Source: Chloroflexota bacterium (GTDB taxonomy: Bacteria > Chloroflexota > UBA11872 > UBA12225 > JAJDUF01). From it: a stretch of 64,000 nucleotides of DNA. The notes below the pieces were generated by a model. It was not told the DNA's origin, did not search any database, and worked only from the letters and a program-made list of their open reading frames with translations. The stretch is from positions 124,001 to 188,000 of the forward strand of contig JAJDUF010000016.1 of the NCBI GenBank assembly GCA_022826725.1. The letters run 5' to 3'. The position numbers and the translations under genes are program-made. Shown here in pieces: positions 24,412 through 31,704 of this stretch. The number at the start of each line of letters is the position of its first letter. Position 1 is the stretch's first letter.

Positions 24412-25506
24412 GTGGGAATGCAACCACCCCAGATGGAGCATAGCGTTCTGCGGAAGCAGGCGGGCACGTATGCCGCCTTTCCGGTGATCGAGCTGCTGGC
24501 CGACGGTCGCCTAGCGGTGGCCCACCTGTCGAATGACGCTGGGATCAGGGATCACTACGGGTTCGGCGACTGGACGGTAGTGACCTCGGCCGATGGCGGC
24601 GCTACTTTTGCCCCCGCCGCGCCGGACGACATGAGCATCCCGTTCAACTGGCCTGGCACCTCGCCGCGCGAACGCTATGACCGCTTTGCCGGGCGGATGC
24701 CGGACGGCACGCTGGTCGCGGCGGGCGGGGTGGGGTTCGAGGCGGCGCCGGCGGACCGGTCGGAGGAGGCGAAAGCGGCGGGGCGGCTCGTCTCGGCGCA
24801 CCCGTTGCGCGACGACTCGACGGTGCTGCTCGGTGGCAATCGCGTGTTCGTGCAGCGGTCGCACGATGGCGGCCGGACGTGGGAGCGCCAGGAGTGGGAG
24901 GTGCCGGGCGCGCATCGGCTGAACGGCTTTCCGCGCTGCACCGTGCTGGCGGACGGGACTATTCTGGCGCCGCTCTACGATGGCGGCGACATCGAGGCGG
25001 ACCGCGTCCGGGTACTGGTACACCGCTCGGAGGACAACGGGGCACGCTGGCAACTGCGGCTGGTGGGTAGTGGGGCGAGCGGGGGGTACGGCGACGAATC
25101 GGCGCTGGTGGAAACGGAGCCGGGGCGCGTGCTCTGCCTGATTCGCCAGGCGCCGCAGCGGCTGTCCGAGGCGTGGTCGGACGACGGCGGGCGCACCTGG
25201 TCGGACGCGATCTACACAGACATTTGGGGCTACCCGCCGCACTTGCTGAAGCTGCGCGACGGGCGGATTCTGTGCTCCTACGGCCACCGACGCGACCCGC
25301 TCGGCGTGCAAGCGGTCATCAGTGCCGACGGCGGGCGAAGCTGGGACCTGGATCACCGGGCGATCCTGCGCGGCGACGGGGAGACGATGGACTTGGGCTA
25401 TCCGATCTCGGTGCAGCTGCCCGACGACAGTATCTTCACGGTGTACTACACGACTATCGGTGGCATCACGCACGTCGCCGGGACGCGCTGGGAGCTGCCG
25501 TGGTAG
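24412..25506 (+). CDS. Sialidase-fold (BNR/Asp-box) protein
   Basis: A 364-residue beta-propeller. Five Asp boxes can be read: SADGGATFAPA, SHDGGRTWERQ, SEDNGARWQLR, SDDGGRTWSDA and SADGGRSWDLD. There is no signal peptide. GTG 24412 and ATG 24418 both fit the AAGGAGGGAGGAG ribosome site. It is only distantly like the propeller at 20403. It ends in TRWELPW, and an 18/21-base copy of this 3' end recurs at 28226-28246, just before the sugar isomerase gene. That suggests this gene and the isomerase gene were once adjacent. Its likely task is hydrolysis or recognition of a glycan-derived sugar; catalytic residues were not assigned. Confidence 0.83.
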   Translation: MGMQPPQMEHSVLRKQAGTYAAFPVIELLADGRLAVAHLSNDAGIRDHYGFGDWTVVTSADGGATFAPAAPDDMSIPFNWPGTSPRERYDRFAGRMPDGTLVAAGGVGFEAAPADRSEEAKAAGRLVSAHPLRDDSTVLLGGNRVFVQRSHDGGRTWERQEWEVPGAHRLNGFPRCTVLADGTILAPLYDGGDIEADRVRVLVHRSEDNGARWQLRLVGSGASGGYGDESALVETEPGRVLCLIRQAPQRLSEAWSDDGGRTWSDAIYTDIWGYPPHLLKLRDGRILCSYGHRRDPLGVQAVISADGGRSWDLDHRAILRGDGETMDLGYPISVQLPDDSIFTVYYTTIGGITHVAGTRWELPW

Positions 25507-25507
25507 G
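25486..25507 (+). repeat. Sialidase 3'-end repeat flanking inserted segment (left copy)
   Basis: GCTGGGAGCTGCCGTGGTAG encodes the terminal WELPW and stop of the sialidase-fold gene. A near-identical copy lies at 28226-28246. Together they flank about 2.7 kb holding the LRR gene and two pieces of an AlbA_2 gene. Confidence 0.65.
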
Positions 25508-25630
25508 GGCGGCCGGGGGGCGAGCGATCGTGTTCTGCCCCACAGAAGGATGCAAGGCCGGCGACAATGATGGCACACTGGCGCTGGTATGCCTATCATG
25601 GTGAGGTTGGGGCCCGGAGTACCGCACAGC

Positions 25631-25864
25631 ATGAGCGCAGAGCATACACCCGAACACCCAACCGGACTGATCTCTGAATTGCGTAGACTCCCTGCTGAGA
25701 CCGGCTGGGTGGAGTTCAAACAGAACTTTGCCGATCCTAATGAGATCGGCGAGTACATCTCTGCACTGAGTAACGCCGCAGCATTGGTACGTAAGCCAAG
25801 CGCCTACCTAGTCTGGGGTATCCAAGACGGAAACCGCGACGCGCGCCGTGCTGTTCGCCCATAA
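25631..25864 (+). pseudogene. AlbA_2 (Schlafen AAA-like) DNA-binding domain gene, 5' fragment
   Basis: From ATG 25631 this reads MSAEHTPEHP, LRRLPAETGWVEFKQNF, NEIGEYISALSNAAAL and SAYLVWGIQD, the well-known N-terminus of ATP-binding/AlbA_2 putative regulators of roughly 400-500 residues. Similarity ends near base 25828, and the frame stops at 25864 after unrelated residues. The matching C-terminus is found 2 kb downstream (27848-28042) beyond the LRR gene. So this is one half of a broken gene. The open frame begins earlier (25589), but those residues do not fit. Confidence 0.78.
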
Positions 25865-25943
25865 GGAACTGCGGGATGATGAGGCAGGCGGCCCACCAGC
25901 GGGCCCGGCCCCATAATCATCCACGCACCAGCAGGAGAGCATC

Positions 25944-27791
25944 ATGAACACTGCATCCCACACCCAAAGAGGCCAGTGGGTGGCGACCTCAGCAGTATTG
26001 GCAGCCATTCTGTTCGCCACATTTGCGGCCAGCGTCACGACGGTGGCGGCCCAATCCCCCCCCAGCCCCCAGGACAAGCCACGGGTCGTCGTGGGGCCTG
26101 TAACCAGTGAGGTGGTCGTCCATTGGAACGCCGTTCAAGATGCGGGCTACCACCGGATCGGTTGGGTTTCCAAGGAGGACTACGAGGCCGCCGTGGAGGC
26201 CAGCGAAGATTGGCTTAATGCATTCACCTCCGTGAGCGTAGCCAACAGTGGTCAGGTGTCGCACACGATTGCGCATTTGACGCCGGGCGCGTCGTACTGG
26301 TTCATCGTCGGCAGCAGTGATCATCGCTATGGCAACCCCAGGTGGTCGCTATGGTCCGAACTGGTGACCCTGCCTGGTGGCCCGGCGGCCTGTGCCGGTG
26401 ACCGTGACGCGCTGACGGCTCTCTACGACGCTACGGACGGTCCTAATTGGCGAAACAGCGTCAACTGGCTCAGCGATACCGCTCCCATCGACGAGTGGTT
26501 CGGCGTATCCACCGACGCCGACGGCTGCGTGCTTGTCCTGTACCTGGACAGCAACGACCTCGCCGGGACGATTCCCGCCGGGTTGGCCGCTCTGTCCAGA
26601 CTACGCTCCTTGCACCTAGGGAACAACGACCTGACCGGGGCGATCCCGCCGGATCTGGCCGGGCTGGACGATCTGCGTGTGCTCAGGCTGGTAGACAACG
26701 AACTCAGCGGCGAGATCCCGAGTGAGTTGGGCAACATGGCCAGACTCAGTGTTCTGGACCTGGACGGCAACGAACTGACTGGCCCCATACCGCTCGAGTT
26801 GACTAATCTCACCGAACTTCGTGTGCTGTCGTTGAACCGCAACATGTTGAGCGGGCCGATACCCGCTGAGTTCGGCACCATGACCAATCTCACCAATCTG
26901 GAGCTGTGGCGAAACGAATTGACCGGCGAACTTCCAACCGAACTGAGCAACCTCGTCAACATCAGGACCCTTGACGTCGATGAGAACCAGCTAACCGGGA
27001 CCATTCCCGTTGAACTGGGCAATCTGACCAATCTGAAGTTCCTGTGGCTCAGACAGAACCAGTTCACTGGCGAGATACCGGTTGAGTTGAACAACCTCTC
27101 CAATCTGGTCGTCTTGGGACTGGACGGCAACCAACTGACTGGCGAGATACCGGCAGGGTTCGGCAGTTTCGCTCGACTGGAGCGCCTGTATCTCTATGAC
27201 AACGACCTCATCGGCGAAGTACCAGCCGAACTGGGCAACTTGTCCGAGCTCGAGATCCTCTACCTCTACGGCAACCGGCTGACCGGCGAGATACCGGCTG
27301 AGTTGGGCAATCTGACCAATCTGGAGGGGCTGTACCTCCACAGGAATCGCCTGAGCGGAGAGATACCGTCGACGTTCGGCAACCTGGCCAGCCTCGAGTA
27401 CCTGATTCTTGACCAAAATATGTTGACCGGTGCGATCCCGCCGGAGTTCGGCAACCTGGCCGAGTTGAAGTACCTGAGCGTGAACCGCAACCAGTTGACT
27501 GGCGAGATCCCACCCGAGTTGGGAAATCTGGGCAACCTTGAGCAATTGCGGTTGGACAACAACGGGTTCACCGGGCAGATCCCGCTTGAGCTGGTCAATC
27601 TGACAAAACTGGAGCAACTGCACTTGGACAACAACCAACTGAGCGGCGTGATCCCTGCTGAGTTGGTCAATCTGCCTGAACTAGCGTTGCTGTACCTCTC
27701 CAGCAACGAATTTACCGGCTGCGTACCGGCTGGGTTGCTGGATGTGGCGGACAACGACCTCGACGAGCTCGGCTTGGAGGCTTGTCAGTAG
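25944..27791 (+). CDS. Secreted leucine-rich-repeat protein with N-terminal Fn3-like domain
   Basis: A 615-residue protein with GCAGGAGAG before the ATG. Residues 1-37 form a signal peptide ending near VAAQS. Residues ~45-140 resemble a fibronectin type III-like domain (SEVVVHWNAVQDAGYHRIGW, VSHTIAHLTPGASYWFIVGS). Residues ~148-180 carry the cap seen in bacterial plant-type LRR proteins (DALTALYDATDGPNWRNSVN, then NWLS). From ~190 to 600 there are about 17 repeats of 24 residues of the L-T-G-x-I-P-x-E-L-G-N-L type. It is exported and probably mediates protein or surface binding. It is inserted between the halves of an AlbA_2 gene and has a lower-GC feel than its neighbours, so recent transfer is likely. 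Confidence 0.9.
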   Translation: MNTASHTQRGQWVATSAVLAAILFATFAASVTTVAAQSPPSPQDKPRVVVGPVTSEVVVHWNAVQDAGYHRIGWVSKEDYEAAVEASEDWLNAFTSVSVANSGQVSHTIAHLTPGASYWFIVGSSDHRYGNPRWSLWSELVTLPGGPAACAGDRDALTALYDATDGPNWRNSVNWLSDTAPIDEWFGVSTDADGCVLVLYLDSNDLAGTIPAGLAALSRLRSLHLGNNDLTGAIPPDLAGLDDLRVLRLVDNELSGEIPSELGNMARLSVLDLDGNELTGPIPLELTNLTELRVLSLNRNMLSGPIPAEFGTMTNLTNLELWRNELTGELPTELSNLVNIRTLDVDENQLTGTIPVELGNLTNLKFLWLRQNQFTGEIPVELNNLSNLVVLGLDGNQLTGEIPAGFGSFARLERLYLYDNDLIGEVPAELGNLSELEILYLYGNRLTGEIPAELGNLTNLEGLYLHRNRLSGEIPSTFGNLASLEYLILDQNMLTGAIPPEFGNLAELKYLSVNRNQLTGEIPPELGNLGNLEQLRLDNNGFTGQIPLELVNLTKLEQLHLDNNQLSGVIPAELVNLPELALLYLSSNEFTGCVPAGLLDVADNDLDELGLEACQ

Positions 27792-27847
27792 GGCGCGATC
27801 TAGGGGGCGTAAAGATAAGCCCGAGTGTGGGTAGCTTAACCAGCAAC

Positions 27848-28042
27848 CTTCATGCTTGTCTGCGCTATGTAGAGCGCGAGCTGATGACGAACGCCAGCAT
27901 CCGAAAACGGTTCGGCATAGCGCAGCGCAACATCGCCACCGCCTCCCGTATCATCGGCGACGCTCTGCAAGCAGAGCGGATAAAGCCCTTCGACCCTCAC
28001 CAGGGTAGGAAGTACGCGAAGTACCTTCCCTTCTGGGCCTGA
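27848..28042 (+). pseudogene. AlbA_2-family gene, 3' fragment
   Basis: In frame from about 27848 the sequence reads LHACLRYVERELMTNASIRK, RFGIAQRNIATASRIIGDAL, IKPFDPHQGRKYAKYLPFWA and stop. This is the winged-helix C-terminus of AlbA_2/ATP-binding regulators, whose relatives end in a YVP-[YF]-W-A-like tail. No in-frame start with a ribosome site exists. The frame overlaps the LRR stop at 27782-27791 only as extension. It is the partner of the 5' fragment at 25631, and the ~300-400 central codons are missing, replaced by the LRR gene. Confidence 0.75.
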
Positions 28043-28225
28043 ATCTTATTTGATGGCTATTTGATAGCCGAGCCTCCACTCACAGAGACACCCTGCCACC
28101 ACCTCTTGGTGAGGACAGTATTGACCGATGCAGCCGCTCGACGGACTCCACTCACCTTAATGGCAGGATTGACGAGAGACGGTTGGCACCCTACGCTTAC
28201 TGCCAGCGTGTGTCCTTCGGATTCA

Positions 28226-28247
28226 CGATGGGAACTGCCGTGGTAAG
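28226..28247 (+). repeat. Sialidase 3'-end repeat flanking inserted segment (right copy)
   Basis: CGATGGGAACTGCCGTGGTAA matches the sialidase gene end at 25486-25507 in 18 of 21 bases and reads SRWELPW-stop in one frame. It lies directly before the ribosome site of the sugar isomerase gene, as expected if the original gene junction is preserved here. Confidence 0.6.
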
Positions 28248-28263
28248 GAGAAGGAGGGGAAGG

Positions 28264-29115
28264 ATGAACAGAAGTGCGAGCCAACCCGAGTACCTGACGA
28301 CGGTCGCTACCCCGGCCGACACAGTGGCCGAACTGGGCTTCGGTGTGGAGGTTTCCGTGAGCGCGGCGGGGGAGGTGGGGCTGCCGCCGAGCCATGCGCC
28401 CCACCTGTACAGCGTGCATCTGCCGGCGGGTGACGACGCCGGGCGGCTGAACGTCGGGGCGTTCGACGCGGCGCGCCGGGAAGTGAGCATCGAGTCCGTG
28501 CAGCGCGCAATTGACGTCGCGTGCGACGTGGGGGCTGTGCGCGGCGTGATCCACTCGATGGGCATTGTGTCGTTCGAGGGGGAGGAGGTCGGCGACTGGG
28601 ACCGGACGGTGGCGGGGCTACAGCGGATCGCAGACCACGCGCGGCCGAAGGACTTTGAACTGGTGCTGGAGAACGTGGTGTTCTACTGGCCGCCCGTGCC
28701 GGCGCACATTCCGGCGGAGCGGGCGGACCGCAGCCAGTGTCTCTACCAGCTGGGGCGGGACCCGCAGGAGTGGCGGCAGCTGTGGGCGGCAATTGACCGC
28801 GACAACGTGCGGCTGTGCCTGGATACGAGTCACGCGACGACGTGCGCGGTGGCAACGAGCGACCTGGCGGCGCAGGCGCAGCGGGTGCAGGAGTTCCTCG
28901 ACGTCGGCGGGGATCTGATTAAGCACGTCCACTGGTCGGACAACTATCTCGGTGGGCATCGCGGCCGGAACGACTCGCACCTGCACGTGGGGCAAGGAAC
29001 GCTGCCGCGCCCGTTCCACGCGCAGGTGAAGCGGCTCGCGGCGGTGAAGCACCTGGAGCACAACAGCACGGCCGAAGAGCTGCGGGACGAACTGGCGTTC
29101 ATCGAGCAGCTTTGA
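28264..29115 (+). CDS. Xylose-isomerase-like TIM-barrel sugar isomerase/epimerase
   Basis: A 283-residue protein from ATG 28264, following AAGGAGAAGGAGGGGAAGG. It belongs to the AP-endonuclease family 2 / xylose isomerase-like barrels, which bind a divalent metal and isomerise or epimerise sugars. Likely metal ligands and conserved strands: ELVLENV (Glu), LCLDTSHATT (Asp, His), KHVHWSDNYLGG (His, Asp) and KHLEHNS (Glu, His). Relatives near Gfo/Idh/MocA enzymes act in inositol or keto-sugar pathways. It is 15 bases upstream of the aminotransferase gene, so the two form an operon. Confidence 0.85.
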   Translation: MNRSASQPEYLTTVATPADTVAELGFGVEVSVSAAGEVGLPPSHAPHLYSVHLPAGDDAGRLNVGAFDAARREVSIESVQRAIDVACDVGAVRGVIHSMGIVSFEGEEVGDWDRTVAGLQRIADHARPKDFELVLENVVFYWPPVPAHIPAERADRSQCLYQLGRDPQEWRQLWAAIDRDNVRLCLDTSHATTCAVATSDLAAQAQRVQEFLDVGGDLIKHVHWSDNYLGGHRGRNDSHLHVGQGTLPRPFHAQVKRLAAVKHLEHNSTAEELRDELAFIEQL

Positions 29116-29130
29116 GAAGGCGAGGTGGCT

Positions 29131-30486
29131 ATGAAGACAGCGACGGGGGCTGCGCCGGCGAGCGGGGGGGCGGTGTCCATTGAGGCGCTGGAGGCGGACT
29201 ACGCGGCGCGGAATCCGCGGTCGCGGCGGCAGTATGAGTTGGGACGGACGGTGATGCCGGGCGGGGTGGCGAAAGGGGCGTACTTCAGCAAGCCGTATCC
29301 GCTGTTCCTGGTCTCCGGTGAGGGGTGCTACGTCACGACGCTGGACGGGCAGCGGCTACTGGACTGCGCCAACCACCACACGGCGGGGGTGCTCGGACAC
29401 CGGCAACCGGCGGTGCTGGAGGCGGTGCAGGAGCAGCTGGCGCAGGGGTTTGCGCTGGGCGGGCCGACGACGGTGGAGTATGAGCTGGCGCGGGAGATAA
29501 CGGAGCGAGTGCCGTCGTTGGAGCGGGTGCGGTTTGCCGGGTCGGGGGGCGAGGCGGCGCAAAACGTGCTGCGGCTGGTACGGGGGTGGACGGGGCGGCA
29601 GAAGATCGCCAAGTTCGAGGGAGCGTTTCACGGGCGGGTGGATGCGCTCGAGGTCAGCGTCGGCCCGCCGCTGGACGAGGCGGGACCGCAGTCCGCGCCG
29701 CAGGCGGTGCCGCAGGGGCGGGGGTTCGAGCGGGGGGCAGCGGAGGACACGGTGATCCTGCCGTACAGCCACCCGGAGGCGGTGGAGCGGCTGTTGATGC
29801 AGCACCGTGACGAGCTGGCAGCGGTATGGCTCGATCCGCGCGCGGGCGTCCTGGACGCCGACCGGGAGTTCATCCGCCACATGCGGCTGATAACAGAAGA
29901 ACTCGACCTGCTGCTGGTGATGGACGAGGTGGTGGCGTTCCGGGTGGGGCCGGGCGGGCTGCAAGAGCAGTGCGGTATTCGGCCCGACCTGACCACGTTC
30001 GGCAAGATCATCGGGGGCGGCTTTCCGATTGGGGCGTTCGGGGGGCGCGCGGACCTGATGGACCTGCTGGACGACGCGCGGGGCGGCACGGGCTACATGC
30101 ACAGCGGGACGTTCCACGGCCATCCGGTCGCGCTGGCCGCGGGGCTGGCGACGCTGCGGACGCTGACGCCGGCGGCTTATGACCACCTGACGGCGCTGGG
30201 CGACGAGCTACGGACGGAAGCGAACGCGCTGTTCGGGCGGCTGGGCGTGGCGGCGCAGGCCGTGGGCGACGGGTCGCTGTTCGGCATCCACTTCACGGCG
30301 GAGCCGCTGCGCGACTACCGTTCGCTGGCGACGGCCGATGGCGAACAGGCGTACCGCGTATACCTGCAACTCTTGGCGCAGGGCGTGATGCTGTCGTCGG
30401 GCCTGGGCATGTGTGCGCTCTCGCTGCCGATGGACCGGTCGCACGTGGCGGCGGTGCTGACGGCGTTGGAGGGGGCGGTGGGGTAG
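29131..30486 (+). CDS. Class III PLP aminotransferase, glutamate-1-semialdehyde aminomutase-like
   Basis: About 451 residues from ATG 29131 (a GTG at 29125 is also possible). It belongs to the class III fold: YSKP-like entry, VTTLDGQRLLDCANHHTAGV, SGGEAAQNVLRLVRGWTGRQ, LLVMDEVVAFRVGPGG with the PLP Asp, and TTFGKIIGGGFPIGAFGG, whose Lys binds PLP. The length and order resemble glutamate-1-semialdehyde 2,1-aminomutase, but a catabolic operon setting and the absence of tetrapyrrole genes argue for a different amine substrate, perhaps an amino sugar or amino acid. It closes the plus-strand sugar island. Confidence 0.87.
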   Translation: MKTATGAAPASGGAVSIEALEADYAARNPRSRRQYELGRTVMPGGVAKGAYFSKPYPLFLVSGEGCYVTTLDGQRLLDCANHHTAGVLGHRQPAVLEAVQEQLAQGFALGGPTTVEYELAREITERVPSLERVRFAGSGGEAAQNVLRLVRGWTGRQKIAKFEGAFHGRVDALEVSVGPPLDEAGPQSAPQAVPQGRGFERGAAEDTVILPYSHPEAVERLLMQHRDELAAVWLDPRAGVLDADREFIRHMRLITEELDLLLVMDEVVAFRVGPGGLQEQCGIRPDLTTFGKIIGGGFPIGAFGGRADLMDLLDDARGGTGYMHSGTFHGHPVALAAGLATLRTLTPAAYDHLTALGDELRTEANALFGRLGVAAQAVGDGSLFGIHFTAEPLRDYRSLATADGEQAYRVYLQLLAQGVMLSSGLGMCALSLPMDRSHVAAVLTALEGAVG

Positions 30487-30492
30487 GTTTTG

Positions 30493-30535
30493 CCTCACCC
30501 CCTGGCCCCCTCTCCAAATGTTGGAGAGGGGGAGT
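30493..30535. repeat. CCCCCTGGCCCCCTCTCC palindromic repeat
   Basis: CCTCACCCCCTGGC leads into CCCCCTCTCCAA-ATG-TTGGAGAGGGGG, a 12-bp-arm hairpin at 30507-30533 that equals the one at 8992-9018. It begins six bases after the aminotransferase stop. Confidence 0.72.
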
Positions 30536-30899
30536 CGAGGTGCGGGGGGGCGCGGGAGGGGTGTTGCGCTGAGAGGCCCGTGTCCGCGGTGGAGCAAGGC
30601 CGCGGGTAGGGCGGTACTTGGATGGCAGGATGCACTTGGTGGGTGGTGTGGTTTGGACCTAACCCCCGGCCCCTTCCCTTCAGGGAAGGGGAGTCCACGC
30701 GGCGGTCGGAAGCGGGGCGGGGGATGGATTGGTCGTACCTGGTAGTGCGGCGGTACCGGGGGTGGGCGTGGATAGTGTCTTGGTGGGTGTGCAAGTGGGT
30801 GAGGGTGCGGGGATTGGCAGGGACGCGGGGCAAGCCCTCCTGGCGCAGCCGGTACTGGCCGGCCGGCAAGGCGACGGTGGCGTTCGCCATGGCGCGCAG

Positions 30900-31193
30900 A
30901 CGGTACTGACCCGGCGCCTCGGCCGGAATAGCCGGGGGTACGTCAGCACCCGGTGCCCTCGTGGCGGCACGCGGACGGTCAGGCCACATCGCGGGTAAGG
31001 CGGCGTGGGGTCGCTCCTGACCCGGTGCCAGATGGGCGGCACACAGACGGTACTGACCCGGCGCCTCGGCCGTGGTGGCCGGGGGTACGTCAGCACCCGG
31101 TGCCCTCGTGGCGGCACGCGGACGGCCAGGCCACGTCGCGCACAGGGCGGCGTGGGGTCGCTCCTGACCCGGTGCCAGATGGGCGGCACGCAG
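30900..31193. repeat. Tandem 147-bp repeat, two units
   Basis: Unit 1 is about 30900-31046 and unit 2 about 31047-31193, highly similar. Landmarks recur exactly 147 bases apart: CCGGGGGTACGTCAGCACCC at 30932 and 31079, and GGGTCGCTCCTGACCCGGTG near 31010 and 31157. Diverged part-copies continue on both sides (about 30850 and 31195-31260). The unit length is divisible by three, so all six frames repeat in phase. It is not a CRISPR: units are long and adjoining, with no spacers. Confidence 0.8.
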
Positions 31194-31404
31194 GCGGTCA
31201 CGACAAGGCGCTCCCGCCGTGCTGGCGAGAGGGCGGTCATGACCCGGTGCCTTCGGCTGGGTGGCGGTGCCACCGTCGTTGACTAGCATGATAATGCGAG
31301 TGGGTCCCTGCCGGGCGGTTGCCCGGTGCTCCAAGAGGGGCTTGCAACTGCCAATCCCCGTCAGTGGGTACACATTGGCGGGAGGCGGGGAAAGACAACG
31401 GGGG

Positions 31405-31592
31405 AATTTACATGGATGGACAGGATGGACAGGATTGGGGGACGGGCCTCACCCCCCGGCCCCCTGACCGGCCAAAGCCGCACCACACCTGGCACCAACC
31501 GTGCGGCGTGGGCCGGACACCGCTCCAACATTTGGAGAGGGGGTGTATGTTGTCAGCATCAGGATTTGGGGGATGGGGGATTAGCAGGATGG
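31405..31592. repeat. Composite repeat with nested 55-bp palindromic element (copy 3)
   Basis: ACATGGATGGACAGGATGGACAGGATT-type DNA (31410-31437) is followed by CCTCACCCCCCGGCCCCC, the 55-bp element at 31465-31519 (TGACCGGCCAAAGCCGCACC, with a decayed right end GGGCCGGACA), and the resumed host hairpin CTCCAACATTTGGAGAGGGGG. Then TTGTCAGCATCAGGATTT ... GGATTAGCAGGATGG (31550-31592) follows, which recurs after the restriction-modification gene. Confidence 0.75.
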
Positions 31593-31704
31593 AGCGGACC
31601 TACCCCCTGGCTCCCTCCCTGAAGGGAAGGGGGATGAGTCTCGTGGCCCGGGGAGGCGGGGTGGGGTGGTACCGTAGTGGGAGTGTGGGGAAGGTGGTGT
31701 GGTG

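Larger units (their letters stand above)
30487..31698. other. 1.2-kb non-coding, repeat-rich region
   Basis: No credible gene lies here. It holds, in order, a palindromic repeat (30493-30533), a CTAACCCCCGGCCCCTTCCC hairpin (30658-30692), a 147-bp tandem repeat (30900-31193) with degenerate flanks, a composite repeat with the 55-bp element (31448-31545), and ATCAGGAT-type repeats. A 292-codon reverse frame (30495-31373) is open only because the repeat unit is a multiple of three and GC-rich. Confidence 0.65.

Noticed and set aside
25865-25943. A short frame after the AlbA_2 fragment reading ATRAVLFAHKELRDDEAGG
   Set aside because: It lacks a start and a recognisable family; it may be the tail of another lost gene, but the evidence is too thin to call.
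30900-31193. Possible CRISPR array
   Set aside because: The repeat unit is 147 bp, adjoining and without unique spacers, and no cas gene is present.
30495-31373. Reverse-strand frame of 292 codons in the repeat block
   Set aside because: It owes its openness to the in-phase 147-bp repeat and reads through known intergenic repeats; there is no ribosome site.
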